The position numbers and the translations under genes are program-made. Of a stretch of 64,000 nucleotides of DNA, positions 8,813-16,504 are shown piece by piece. Location: contig NZ_CP029193.1 in NCBI RefSeq assembly GCF_008642355.1, positions 5,232,001 to 5,296,000 on the forward strand, in the 5' to 3' direction. The notes beneath the pieces are model-generated. The model saw nothing but the letters and a program-made list of their open reading frames with translations, made no database searches and had not been told where the DNA came from. This DNA is from Streptomyces venezuelae. Its GTDB lineage: Bacteria; Actinomycetota; Actinomycetes; Streptomycetales; Streptomycetaceae. Within the stretch, counting starts at the first letter, position 1. Each line of letters opens with the position of its first letter.

Positions 8813-8919
8813 GACTTCGAAGAAGACCCTAGGCGGACGAGGCGGGAGGGACGAGCAGTTGATCAGCCGCATACGGCTGTGACCTGGCCCAATCTGATCC
8901 CTCACCGCCGCGTCCTGGC

Positions 8920-9303
8920 CTATGCGGCGGCCTCCAGCTCGTCGTACCCGTCGATGTAGGTCCGGCCGTTCAGCCACGCGGCGAGCTTGCCCACGCCGCG
9001 CTCGACGCGGTACCGCACCGCCCGGTCGGTCACTCCGTCTCGGGCAGCGATCAGGGCGTCTGGCCAGTCGAGGGCGAACCGCAGGAACAGGGCCCGGCGC
9101 TCGCCCAGTTCGAGCGGGCAGGCCGCCCAGGCTCGGCGGATGTCGGCGAGGTGGGCGAAGAGGGAATCCGCGGCCCGCTTGTCGACGGTGCCCTTCGGCA
9201 TGTCAGCGTCCGGGGCGGCCGGGTTCCGGATGCCGTACGCGGCTTCGGGTGACCACACGGCCGGGAGAAGGTGCTCGATGACCCGGCGGTCGTACGTACT
9301 CAC
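8920..9303 (-). CDS. sigma-factor region 4-like protein (half of a split sigma pair)
   Basis: The 127-residue protein ends in a sigma-70 region 4-like helix-turn-helix: LGERRALFLRFALDWPDALI, then a helix reading RAVRYRVERGVGKLAAWL, in the position of the usual LPERQREVLLLRY and TVKSRLHRARERL. There is no region 2. Its GTG overlaps the stop of the region 2-like gene (GTGA). It is the last gene of the early minus-strand block, where a late-gene activator would sit. Function is inferred; an HTH adaptor is the alternative. Confidence 0.62.
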   Translation of the reverse strand: MSTYDRRVIEHLLPAVWSPEAAYGIRNPAAPDADMPKGTVDKRAADSLFAHLADIRRAWAACPLELGERRALFLRFALDWPDALIAARDGVTDRAVRYRVERGVGKLAAWLNGRTYIDGYDELEAAA

Positions 9304-9608
9304 AGGAGACCCTTCTCGGCCCCGTTCAGGGCCGCCTCGTAGGACAGGTGTCGCGACTGGTGGCGAAGGTCCGTGAGCCACGCGTTCCGGAGCTGCTGAC
9401 ACAGCCAGCGGTGCAGGAGGCCGGGACCGGCCGCGAGCATCTGGCGTGCTTCGCTGCCCTTCTCGGCGACGACGAGCGCGGCTTCCTGCCGGGCGTCATC
9501 CCGCTCCAGGGCGAGCCCGTACTCCGTGCCGAACTTGCGGGCCACCACATCGATCACGCGCTGAACCTGCGGGTCGTCGAGGAGCGTCCAGTCGTGGGAA
9601 GCGCTCAC
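9300..9608 (-). CDS. sigma-factor region 2-like protein (other half of the split pair)
   Basis: The 102-residue protein resembles region 2 of ECF-type sigma factors: VIDVVARKFGTEYGL, ERDDARQEAALVV (compare DAEDLVQEAFLRA), then LLHRWLCQQLRNAWLTDLR (compare WLYRIARNLAIDRLR). It has no region 4. GTG overlaps the metallophosphoesterase stop (GTGA) and its own stop overlaps the region 4-like gene. Two-polypeptide sigma factors are known (Bacillus SigO-RsoA), as are two-subunit late phage regulators (SPO1 gp33/gp34). Confidence 0.6.
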   Translation of the reverse strand: MSASHDWTLLDDPQVQRVIDVVARKFGTEYGLALERDDARQEAALVVAEKGSEARQMLAAGPGLLHRWLCQQLRNAWLTDLRHQSRHLSYEAALNGAEKGLL

Positions 9609-10792
9609 CGGACCACTTCCTTCACGGGGGTGTGGCCGTTCTTCGTCACCGCGACCATCAGGCCCGGCGCTCCCGTGGTGCCCTTCGCGTGCCGCCACCA
9701 GGTCGATTCGCTCTCCATGGCCGGGGGCTGAAGGAAGGTGCGCGGGCCGTCCGTGTCCACGTGTTCGTGGTGAAGGTGACCGGCAAGGAGAAGGTCTGCC
9801 TGGTGCATGGCGGACGCCTTGTTGAAGGCTTGCCCCTTCCACCACTCGAAGTGCCGGCCGGGCCTCCACTGGTGCCCGTGGGCGTGAGCCACGGTGGTGC
9901 CCGAGCAGTCGACGACCACGGTCAGTTCGTCGGTGTCTGGGACGTAGAACTCCACGTGGCCGAAGCGCTCGGGGGCCAGCGCCAGGGCGTCGCGGACGCA
10001 GATCAAGGACTCGGTGTCGTGGGAGTCGTCGTAGCGCGTTACGCCCCGGCCCGCGATGCGGACGGCCTCGCCGTGGTTGCCGGGCACTGCGGCCATCGAC
10101 ACGCGGGAGGCGAGCGGCGCCATGGTGAGCGCTCCGTGCAGCATCACGCGGCGGGTGAGGCGGATCTGTTCCGTGAGCGTCAGCGAGGTCCGCCACGAGT
10201 TCGAGCCGCCCTGCGACACGAAGCCCTCGACATGATCACCGAGCCACCCCATGTGGACGTGCCCGATGTCGAACCGCTTCCGGTACACGTCCAACAGGTC
10301 GGCCGCGCGGTCGATGCACTCGATCGTGCGCTTCAGGGTGCCCGCCGGGCCGTCACCGTCCGCCTTGCCGAACTGCATGTCGCCGAGCGCGATCACGAAC
10401 GTGTGGTCACCCTCTTCGGCCGTGGCGAGCTGTCGAGGCTGGTGGTTATCGATGGCCGCCAGGAGCTCGTCAACGTCCAGGCCGGACCGGTCAGCGGGCG
10501 TCTTCTTCGCGAACTGGAAGCGCGCCGAGACGCCAGTCTCGCCGTTCGGCATCGTCCACTCGCTCGACCGGAAGCCCTTCACCTCCCAGTCGGCCGGGTC
10601 GAGGCCTTGCGCCTTCAAGCAGGCCGCCGCGCTGCCCTGCGGGTCCATGCTCTCGGGGCCGCGAACGGTGACTTCGGCCGCGTCGCCGCTCACCTCGATC
10701 TGCCGGGTGAAGTCCCTGTCCGGATCGGTCTGGCGAGCCGGGATGGTCGGGCCCACGGGCTTCGACAGGAGCTCTTCGAGAAGGTCGCTCAA
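9605..10792 (-). CDS. phage metallophosphoesterase
   Basis: Calcineurin-like phosphoesterases hydrolyse phosphate mono- or diesters with two metals. The 395-residue product carries the metal-ligand series in order: ALGDMQFGK, GWLGDHVEG, AVPGNHGE, AHAHGHQW and LLAGHLHHEH. The N-terminal 130 residues are a less conserved phage-specific extension. It is coupled at both ends by 4-base overlaps to small genes of the DNA-metabolism operon, so a role in nucleic-acid processing is likely. Confidence 0.82.
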   Translation of the reverse strand: MSDLLEELLSKPVGPTIPARQTDPDRDFTRQIEVSGDAAEVTVRGPESMDPQGSAAACLKAQGLDPADWEVKGFRSSEWTMPNGETGVSARFQFAKKTPADRSGLDVDELLAAIDNHQPRQLATAEEGDHTFVIALGDMQFGKADGDGPAGTLKRTIECIDRAADLLDVYRKRFDIGHVHMGWLGDHVEGFVSQGGSNSWRTSLTLTEQIRLTRRVMLHGALTMAPLASRVSMAAVPGNHGEAVRIAGRGVTRYDDSHDTESLICVRDALALAPERFGHVEFYVPDTDELTVVVDCSGTTVAHAHGHQWRPGRHFEWWKGQAFNKASAMHQADLLLAGHLHHEHVDTDGPRTFLQPPAMESESTWWRHAKGTTGAPGLMVAVTKNGHTPVKEVVR

Positions 10793-11010
10793 GAATCGTT
10801 CGCTTCCTGGCGCAGTCGGCGCCGATACGTGCGGATGGTGGAGGCGGACACACGGTGTCCGTAGCGGTCGAGAATCCAGACGAGATCCTCGGCGGCCGTG
10901 TCGTTCATGAGGTGGCGCTCGAACGCCTTCCTCTCGGCCCCGTCGAGGGCCGCCCAGATCGCTTGAAGCCGAGGGCCCGGACGCCCAGGCAGGTCACAGC
11001 GGGTCGTCAC
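10789..11010 (-). CDS. small phage HTH-like protein
   Basis: A 73-residue protein beginning at a GTG overlapping the upstream gene's stop. AIWAALDGAERKAFERHLMN followed by GHRVSASTIRTYRRRLRQE looks like a small helical DNA-binding domain, in which the final helix could be the recognition helix. Specific function is unknown. Confidence 0.6.
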   Translation of the reverse strand: MTTRCDLPGRPGPRLQAIWAALDGAERKAFERHLMNDTAAEDLVWILDRYGHRVSASTIRTYRRRLRQEANDS

Positions 11011-11369
11011 GGCGCCTCCCGGTCGAGGGACTCCACCGCCGAGACAGCGAGGGCCGCCAGGCGGATCAGCCCGGCCCGGACGTGCTCCGGCTCGCACTCA
11101 GCGAGCGTGCGGTACGCCTGCGCCAGGACGGCGGAGTCCCAGCCGGGAACGCCGTCGAATTTGCGGGCTGTGTCCGCTGCCATCCACCGATTCGCCTCGC
11201 GCTCGTGGTGCTCCCGGCCCTTCAGCGGGTTATGGCCGCCCGCGACCGGCATGGACTGGCCGGAGTACGCCTTGCGGGCCGCCTTCACCTCCGCGAGGAC
11301 GGCCGTCGCGGGATCGGGCCTCCGCGCCGGCCTCTTGGTCGTCGTCTTCTTCGCGGTCGTCTCGGTCAC
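11007..11369 (-). CDS. hypothetical phage protein
   Basis: A 120-residue basic protein with a Lys/Thr-rich N-terminus (TTAKKTTTKRPARRPDPA) and a helical rest. No family is recognised. It is coupled by 4-base overlaps to the primase gene upstream and the HTH-like gene downstream, so it is probably part of replication or its control. Confidence 0.6.
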   Translation of the reverse strand: MTETTAKKTTTKRPARRPDPATAVLAEVKAARKAYSGQSMPVAGGHNPLKGREHHEREANRWMAADTARKFDGVPGWDSAVLAQAYRTLAECEPEHVRAGLIRLAALAVSAVESLDREAP

Positions 11370-12037
11370 TTCGTCTTGCTCGCTTCGTCGATCAGGGAGA
11401 GGAGGGCGTCAGCGCCTCCGGCCTTGTACGTCTCGGTCACGTCGCCATCGCGCAGGCGGACGCCTCGGGCCGTTCGCAGGGACTTGCACACGCGGGTGAC
11501 CAGCTCGGCCCCCGCCTCGTCCGGGTCGCCCCAGACCCACACCCGAGAGAAGCCCGCCAGCATCCGGCGGTGCCTCGGCTGCCACAGGGCGGCCCCTGGT
11601 ACGCCGACCGCGTGGAGACCGAGGCGGCGGAGGGTGATCGCGTCGAGCTCGCCCTCCGTCACGTGGATCTCGTCGCCCGCCGCGTGGATCGCCTCCACCC
11701 CGTACAGCCGGGGCGGGTCGTCCTTCAGGGTGTTGTACTTCCCGTGCCAGTAGGCCCGGTGGTCGTGGTCTTCCAGGCAGCGGAAGCGGATCGTGAGCGG
11801 GTGCCCGTCGTGCGCCAGGTACGGGATCGCAAGGCGGCCCACCTGCCGCTCGTGGCCGGGGTGAGGGTCAGCGACGACGCCAAGCCGGTACGTAGCCGCC
11901 TCGTCCTTGCTGATTCCGCGAGCGAGGAGATACCGCGCGGCGTCCGGCGTAAGCGCTGCCTGATACGCGCTCGTCGCCTCCTCCAGCATCGCCCGTTGCG
12001 AGGGCGAGAGAGGTCGCAAGGGCTCGTGCTCCGGCAA
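11366..12037 (-). CDS. DNA primase, TOPRIM catalytic part
   Basis: The 223-residue product holds the DnaG-type TOPRIM fold: YHVTEGELDAITL-like motif (HVTEGELDAITLRRLG, catalytic Glu) and VWVWGDPDEAG (metal-binding Asp pair). The zinc finger needed for template recognition is in the overlapping upstream gene in another frame. TTG at 12037 is the first in-frame start. The 170-base overlap would also allow a +1 frameshift that fuses the two halves into one primase. Confidence 0.8.
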   Translation of the reverse strand: MPEHEPLRPLSPSQRAMLEEATSAYQAALTPDAARYLLARGISKDEAATYRLGVVADPHPGHERQVGRLAIPYLAHDGHPLTIRFRCLEDHDHRAYWHGKYNTLKDDPPRLYGVEAIHAAGDEIHVTEGELDAITLRRLGLHAVGVPGAALWQPRHRRMLAGFSRVWVWGDPDEAGAELVTRVCKSLRTARGVRLRDGDVTETYKAGGADALLSLIDEASKTK

Positions 12038-12299
12038 AGTCTGTGGGCTCCTTCTTCATCAGCAGCGTGTAGCTGTCGCCGCCTTCGCCGCACGAGTGGC
12101 ACTTCCACAATCCGCGGTCGAGGTGGTACGAGAACGACGGCGTGTTGTCGTCGTGGAGAGGGCACGGGGCCATGCCCGTCGTGCGCTCGGGGTTGTAGTC
12201 GATTTCGTAGTGATCGAGGACGGCGGCGAGTGTGGGCTTCTCGTGCTCCTGGTCCTCGAAGCCGTCCCGGAGGCGGCCAAGGTTCACGGCAGCATCCAT
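11868..12299 (-). CDS. DNA primase, CHC2-type zinc-binding part
   Basis: A 143-residue frame with the primase zinc finger CPLH ... CHSC (PCPLHDDNTPSF, LWKCHSCGEGGDS) in its first 80 residues. Beyond about residue 90 the translation turns Gly/Arg/Ser-rich and overlaps the TOPRIM gene out of frame. That part looks like non-selected sequence, which hints that the natural product shifts frame into the TOPRIM gene or ends soon after. The start overlaps the 46-residue gene upstream. Confidence 0.75.
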   Translation of the reverse strand: MDAAVNLGRLRDGFEDQEHEKPTLAAVLDHYEIDYNPERTTGMAPCPLHDDNTPSFSYHLDRGLWKCHSCGEGGDSYTLLMKKEPTDFAGARALATSLALATGDAGGGDERVSGSAYAGRRAVSPRSRNQQGRGGYVPAWRRR

Positions 12300-12424
12300 T
12301 CGTCGAGGTCGTGCATCGGGATCTCGAAGAACTCCTCGATTTCCAAGAGGAGTTGGCCGTCGAAGTCGAGATCGTTGAGGCAGTCGAGGAACGCCTCGAA
12401 CCCGCAGACCTCCTCGGCCGGCAT
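12284..12424 (-). CDS. 46-residue acidic phage protein
   Basis: Starts MPAEEVCGFEAF and is strongly acidic and leucine-rich. Its ATG overlaps the upstream stop by one base (TGATG) and its end overlaps the primase zinc-finger start by 16 bases, a layout typical of genuine tiny phage genes. No function can be assigned. Confidence 0.55.
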   Translation of the reverse strand: MPAEEVCGFEAFLDCLNDLDFDGQLLLEIEEFFEIPMHDLDEWMLP

Positions 12425-12570
12425 CACGCGACGCGCTCCCCCCGAAAGGAGCGGGCGTGGACGTCGTAGCCGAGTTCGTCGAGGCCCTGCGGAGTGGTGA
12501 AGTCGTCCAGCAGCTCGACGAGTTCGCGGCAGATGCGGGCCTGCTCCTCGACCTCCTCGTACAGCCTCAC
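12424..12570 (-). CDS. 48-residue hypothetical phage protein
   Basis: Starts at a GTG overlapping the nuclease stop (GTGA). It opens with a coiled-coil-like helix (RLYEEVEEQARICRELVELL) and ends in a basic tail. Function unknown; its placement within the coupled operon supports it being real. Confidence 0.55.
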   Translation of the reverse strand: MRLYEEVEEQARICRELVELLDDFTTPQGLDELGYDVHARSFRGERVA

Positions 12571-12959
12571 GAGGCGGCCTCCGGGGGGAGGTCGAAGAAC
12601 TCCTCGACCGTGCTGAGCACGTAGGCGTGGCGCCAGCTCGCGCCCCGTCGCCGGACGATCACAGCCACGTCTACGTCTCGCGGATCGAGGTCGCGGTGCT
12701 TCGCGTAGTTGTCCCGCTCGCGAAGGGCCTCCTTGATGAAGGTGCCCGGCTCGAACTTCGCGTTCTTCGTCTCGGTGATCAGGAACGGACGGTGCCGAAC
12801 CGGCTGGCGGCGAATCACGTGGTCGCCCTCGTCCTCGGTGCCGGTCAGCCGCAGTCGTTCGATGTCGTATCCGGCCTGGCGAAGTTCGTCGCGGAACTCG
12901 GCCTCCCAACGGGCGCCTGCGCGCCGGTTCCTGCGGTTCCTCGCCGCTATGTCGGTCAC
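12567..12959 (-). CDS. Holliday-junction-resolvase-like PD-(D/E)XK nuclease
   Basis: The 130-residue protein fits the small archaeal-Hjc/phage endonuclease fold: a basic N-terminus, RWEAEFRDELRQAGYDIERL, the TGTEDEGDHVI segment with acidic metal ligands, and FLITETKNAKFEPG, equivalent to the (D/E)XK strand (ETK). A position next to the recombination ATPase and primase supports a role in resolving branched replication DNA. GTG at 12959 is the first start. Confidence 0.72.
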   Translation of the reverse strand: MTDIAARNRRNRRAGARWEAEFRDELRQAGYDIERLRLTGTEDEGDHVIRRQPVRHRPFLITETKNAKFEPGTFIKEALRERDNYAKHRDLDPRDVDVAVIVRRRGASWRHAYVLSTVEEFFDLPPEAAS

Positions 12960-12974
12960 ACTTAGCCTTTCGGG

Positions 12975-13844
12975 TCAAGCCTTGTCGAGCACGGCCGTGG
13001 GGGACCAGGGCTTCGGCTCCGGGGGGTTGAAGAGGGTCATCCGCTCCAGCTTCGAGAAGCGGGTCACGTCTGGGTGGCATCGCAGGGAGGCATATCGGCG
13101 GGCCGTGGGATCGCACGGGCCCATGCGCTGTTTGATCACCGCGATCCGGTACTCCAGGCTGTTCGGGTCCAGCGCCACGGAGAGCGAGAGCTCCGGCTTC
13201 TCGCTCAAGCCGCCCTTCACCTGGTCGCGACTCGGCGGTGCCCACGGATCGCTCTTGGCCTCCCAGGACTTGTCTGACGCGTGGTGAAGGATGATCACGG
13301 TCGCGCCCGTCGCGCGGGCCAGCTCGGTCGCGTTGGACATCACGGCCATCTGCTCGGTGTAGTCGCTTTCCGCGCCTTCGAAGTCCATGAGGTTGTCGAA
13401 GACGAAGACCTCTGGGTAGGCGTCCCAGAGCTCGACGTACGCCTCCAGCTCCTCGTCGACCGCGCGCCACGTGATCGGGCTGCCGAACGAGAAGGTGATC
13501 CGCGAGCCCCGCAAGGCGTTCACGTACGTCTCGCGATACCGGCCGCCAGCAGACATCCCGGCCTCGACCATCTCCGTCGTGTCGCCGGTCGCCATGCTCG
13601 CGAGGCGGCTACTCGCAGTGAAGGCCGACATATCCGCGCTGAAGTACAGGGTCGGCAAGTTCATCTGGGCGACCCAGAACAAAGCGAGCCCGCTCTTCTG
13701 GGTGCCGGACCGCCCGGCGATCATCACGACTTCACCGTGACGCGGACGGCAGCCCAGGTTGTACAGCGCCTCGAACGCCTCCACGCGCGGCAGCTCGCGG
13801 CCGGATTCTGCGTGCATCGTCAGCGAGCGACCAGGGGTCAGCAC
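12975..13844 (-). CDS. DnaB/RecA-like P-loop ATPase
   Basis: The 289-residue product is a single RecA-fold ATPase: Walker A MIAGRSGTQKSGLA, LPTLYFSADMS, and Walker B EVFVFDNLMDFEG followed by VIILHHASDKS. It is shorter than true replicative helicases and lacks the N-terminal DnaB domain, fitting phage DnaB-like or recombination-mediator ATPases. GTG at 13844 is supported by AAGGAG upstream. It probably loads or drives replication with the nearby primase and nuclease. Confidence 0.8.
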   Translation of the reverse strand: MLTPGRSLTMHAESGRELPRVEAFEALYNLGCRPRHGEVVMIAGRSGTQKSGLALFWVAQMNLPTLYFSADMSAFTASSRLASMATGDTTEMVEAGMSAGGRYRETYVNALRGSRITFSFGSPITWRAVDEELEAYVELWDAYPEVFVFDNLMDFEGAESDYTEQMAVMSNATELARATGATVIILHHASDKSWEAKSDPWAPPSRDQVKGGLSEKPELSLSVALDPNSLEYRIAVIKQRMGPCDPTARRYASLRCHPDVTRFSKLERMTLFNPPEPKPWSPTAVLDKA

Positions 13845-13910
13845 TCGGTGTCTCCTTTCTGGGTGAGGCGGGGGCGACCAGGACGGCCGCCCCCGTGCCG
13901 GCCTTCCGCG

Positions 13911-14345
13911 TCAGTCGAAGTCGGGCGCCGCTGCGGCGGCCTCGGTCACGGCCGCGTCGCGCTTCTCGCCGTATGCCACGACGGCCGCGACGATCTCCGG
14001 GTCCGTCACCGGCTTCCAGACCCACGCCGGGTTGCCGCCAGGCTTCTTGGACGGCACCTGATCGACGGTGACGAGCACGGCCTGACCCACGACGGTCTCC
14101 AGGTCGCGCGCAAGAACCGTCTGCTCGATGCGCTGACCGAGGTTGACTTCCGGGGCAGCGCCGAGCTGCTCGCGCGACTTCCAGATGGAGATGTCGCACA
14201 GGGCGCTGTCCTTGGGGCCGTTCGGCGTGGGCCTCTGGCGCTGGAAGTCCTTGACCTCGACGAGGATCGCCACCGCGTCGATGTTGTCCTTTGGCTTGAA
14301 CCAGCCGCCGTTGGCCTGGGGGAGAGAAGCGAGATTCAGTGCCAC
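13911..14345 (-). CDS. phage protein, possibly single-stranded-DNA-binding-like
   Basis: A 144-residue protein with a beta-rich first 100 residues (AVAILVEVKDFQRQR, SALCDISIW, QTVLARDLETVVGQAVLVTV) that could be an OB-like fold, and an acidic C-terminal tail ending APDFD, a feature of SSB proteins. It lies in the replication block. The assignment rests on fold impression and tail only. Confidence 0.6.
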   Translation of the reverse strand: MALNLASLPQANGGWFKPKDNIDAVAILVEVKDFQRQRPTPNGPKDSALCDISIWKSREQLGAAPEVNLGQRIEQTVLARDLETVVGQAVLVTVDQVPSKKPGGNPAWVWKPVTDPEIVAAVVAYGEKRDAAVTEAAAAAPDFD

Positions 14346-14375
14346 TAAGGGGAACTCCTTGTGTTTGAGGTCGAG

Positions 14376-14507
14376 TTATCGGCTGATGCATCGGGCGGGC
14401 ATGTCGCCCGCCTTCGAGAAGGTCCACAGCTCGCAGGGGGCGGCCGTCCAGAGCCAGACGGCCAGCAGGAGCGAGACCACGGCCAGGGCCAGGCCCAGGG
14501 GCTTCAC
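14376..14507 (-). CDS. 43-residue membrane peptide
   Basis: GTG start overlaps the upstream stop. The N-terminal half is one transmembrane helix (LGLALAVVSLLLAVWLW) and the C-terminal half contains two cysteines (APCELW, ARCISR) that could be exported and disulphide-linked. Function unknown. Confidence 0.5.
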   Translation of the reverse strand: MKPLGLALAVVSLLLAVWLWTAAPCELWTFSKAGDMPARCISR

Positions 14508-14971
14508 TCGGAGGCCGCCTTGAGGGCTCGGCCTCGCGCCTTCCACGCGTCCATCACGGCCTGGTCGGCGAACGCGTCCTGGTTCCGCGCCCACAGCCTC
14601 TTCAGGTCCTCCGTGGTCACGCAGGCGTTGATCTGTTCCAGGAGAGAGGCCGCGGAGCCCTGTTCGCGGGCCGGGGCCGTCTGGGCGGCTGTCCACGGGT
14701 CCTCGCCAGGCGCCGCAGGCTGCGCGGCGGGAACGACGGTGGCGCCCAGGTCGCGGACGACAGTCGCGACGCCCTGAGCCGTCTTGGACGCCTCGCTGAC
14801 CAGCTCGTGAAGGCTGAGCGTGGTTACACTTTCACGTTCGAAGCCAAAAAAAGTGGCCACGTCGTCGTACACCTCGTACGCGGCTCCCTTGAAGGCTGCG
14901 GCCCAGTCGTCGCGTTCTGGGCCCGACTTGATGGTCACGGTCACCGACCGCTGTGTGTCGCTCAAACTCAC
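14504..14971 (-). CDS. hypothetical phage protein of the DNA-metabolism block
   Basis: A 155-residue protein with an ordered N-terminus (RSVTVTIKSGPERDDWAAAF, FFGFERESVTTLSLHELV), a Pro/Ala-rich linker and a helical C-terminus (EDLKRLWARNQDAFADQAV) that resembles short helical tails of recombination partners. It lies just after the nuclease gene in transcription order. No family is recognised. Confidence 0.6.
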   Translation of the reverse strand: MSLSDTQRSVTVTIKSGPERDDWAAAFKGAAYEVYDDVATFFGFERESVTTLSLHELVSEASKTAQGVATVVRDLGATVVPAAQPAAPGEDPWTAAQTAPAREQGSAASLLEQINACVTTEDLKRLWARNQDAFADQAVMDAWKARGRALKAASE

Positions 14972-15004
14972 CCCTCTCGTGTAGCGCCGAACCGTCCGGC
15001 GCCA

Positions 15005-15018
15005 GGTTCAAATTACAC
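15005..15018 (-). promoter_or_regulatory. degenerate copy of the GGCNAACTTGAACC site
   Basis: Read on the minus strand, GTGTAATTTGAACC keeps the TTGAACC half of the repeated site but not the GGC half. It lies upstream of the gene starting at 14971, in the same orientation as transcription. Confidence 0.35.
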
Positions 15019-15039
15019 GTTCAGGTCATGGAAAACAAC

Positions 15040-15954
15040 TCAAAACGGACGAAGAGCACTCCTGTTCTTGCCGCGCAAGGAGCGCGTGTTCTGCGCGGCC
15101 TTCGCTGCCTCCCAGCCCAGCCGCAGGTCAGCCCAATAGGGCGTGCACTCCCCGGAGCCTGCGGGGAGGTGGAGGATAATGCCCCAGTCCTGGGAGACGG
15201 CCGGGATCGGGGCGTACGCAGCCCTCGCGAGATCGGCCGGCACTTCCCGGCGCTTCCAGGCGGCGAGCGCCTTCTTGTCCCGGTCGTTGACGGGGAAGAG
15301 GGTGTGGTCGTACAGCTCGCCACGGCTGTAGACCGCGAGCTGGCTCGCCATCTTGAGGCGGCTGTACTCGATCGAGCCCGTCTTCAAGTCCGCGATGAAC
15401 AGGCCCTCGACATGCTCGCCGTCCGGGCCGGGGCCGCTGTAGCTCACCATGCGGTCGAAGGTGCCGCCGACGCCCAGCTCCGGCACCACCACGAACGTCT
15501 CCACAGCGACGACATCGAACGGCGCGGTCGACATCTTGTAGGCCGCCATGTCCGCCACGTCGGAAGTGGCGACCCCCGCAGGCAGGTGCTCGCCCCGGTC
15601 TACGAACTCGCTGAGCGTGTGCAGGTGTGTGCCGCGCTCCCGCTTTGCGTTCGCTCCGGCCACCGTGACCGCTCGCTCAGCGAGCGCGTCCAGGCGAGCC
15701 TTCCCTTCGCGCGTCTCTGGGTTCAAGTTAGCCACTTCGCGCAAAAGAGAACCCTCGCGAGCGGCGCCCACGAGGGTCATTCGCTGCTTCCAAGACATCA
15801 GCCCGCTCTTGTCCTCGATGGCGTCGATGAACGTCGTCGTCCTGGTGAGGCCGCGGGGCTTGCCGCCCTCCTTCGGTACCACGAGGGGCCGCCCCCACCC
15901 ATCACGCGGAACGGACGGTGCGGGGGCGGGCAGTGCGGTGATGGTCAGGGCCAT
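15040..15954 (-). CDS. RecB/Cas4-like PD-(D/E)XK exonuclease
   Basis: The 304-residue product has the RecB-family nuclease core: GVGGTFDRMVSY, then LFIADLKTGSIEYSRLK (Asp and the DLK triad), then MASQLAVYSRGEL, the QxxxY helix. HTLSEF earlier provides the His-containing motif. ATG at 15954 begins the conserved part; it overlaps the next gene by ten bases. It probably resects DNA for phage recombination or replication. One copy of the GGCTAACTTGAACC site lies inside it at 15720-15733. Confidence 0.82.
   Translation of the reverse strand: MALTITALPAPAPSVPRDGWGRPLVVPKEGGKPRGLTRTTTFIDAIEDKSGLMSWKQRMTLVGAAREGSLLREVANLNPETREGKARLDALAERAVTVAGANAKRERGTHLHTLSEFVDRGEHLPAGVATSDVADMAAYKMSTAPFDVVAVETFVVVPELGVGGTFDRMVSYSGPGPDGEHVEGLFIADLKTGSIEYSRLKMASQLAVYSRGELYDHTLFPVNDRDKKALAAWKRREVPADLARAAYAPIPAVSQDWGIILHLPAGSGECTPYWADLRLGWEAAKAAQNTRSLRGKNRSALRPF
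15720..15733 (-). promoter_or_regulatory. GGCTAACTTGAACC site (stoperator-like), inside the exonuclease gene
   Basis: A perfect copy on the minus strand. It is embedded in codons for VANLN, well inside a coding region and oriented with transcription, where a promoter is unlikely. Confidence 0.5.
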
Positions 15955-16262
15955 ATAGGGGGCTCCTTCTGGTTCGTCCAGGTGGGGACCAAGTGGATGC
16001 GCACGAAGTCGGGGCCGTCGCCTATGAGCTCGGCCTCCTCCTCCGTCTCGGGTATCAGGGCGAGGTCGAGGGCCGCCGCCTGCGCGACACCCCACTGAAA
16101 GTCGCGCTCTGTGTAGTCCAGCGAAAGGGTCAGGTGGAACTCGAACGCGTCGGCGTCCACACAGAGGACGGCACCGCCCTCCGTGATCCGCTGAACCCCG
16201 GCCTCCCGCCAGGCTTCCCCCGAGTGAGCGAGGACTGTGGTTGCCTCGCGCTGCTCCTCCAC
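15945..16262 (-). CDS. hypothetical phage protein
   Basis: A 105-residue acidic protein; VLCVDADAFEFHLTLSLDYTE suggests a small beta domain. It is the first gene of the minus-strand DNA-metabolism operon, preceded by a repeat-site copy at 16288-16301 and a 240-base non-coding stretch. A GGAGGAGC ribosome site overlaps the start region. Function unknown. Confidence 0.6.
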   Translation of the reverse strand: MEEQREATTVLAHSGEAWREAGVQRITEGGAVLCVDADAFEFHLTLSLDYTERDFQWGVAQAAALDLALIPETEEEAELIGDGPDFVRIHLVPTWTNQKEPPIWP

Positions 16263-16287
16263 TCGACTTGGCCCCTCTGTCGTGCTT

Positions 16288-16301
16288 GGTGCAAGTTTGC
16301 C
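16288..16301 (-). promoter_or_regulatory. GGCAAACTTGCACC site at the head of the DNA-metabolism operon
   Basis: Minus-strand copy differing from the consensus at one base of the conserved right half (C for A in TTGCACC). It lies 26 bases before the first gene of the operon. Placement and orientation fit repressor control of early transcription. Confidence 0.5.
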
Positions 16302-16456
16302 TTACTTAGCGGAATCCTAACCGCCACATCTGACATCGGGATCACCCCACAGGAGGATGTTCGATAGCTTGTTCGAACACTCGCGGAGGAGCCGGGATCT
16401 AACCCGGACCGGGCGCGCGCCCGCCCGGCGCGTGGCCTCGTGACCGGCGCAAACGC

Positions 16457-16494
16457 AAAAACCCCCAGGGAATCGATGTCCCTGGGGGTTAACG
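16457..16494 (-). terminator. Rho-independent terminator after the candidate repressor
   Basis: AACCCCCAGGGA and TCCCTGGGGGTT form a 12-bp stem around a CATCGA-type loop, followed on the minus strand by a T run. It ends the transcript of the gene at 16505. The remaining bases between here and 16262 hold the repeat site at 16288 and a TTCGAA-containing dyad near 16358-16375, possibly an operator. Confidence 0.8.
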
Positions 16495-16504
16495 GCTTCT
16501 CGGT

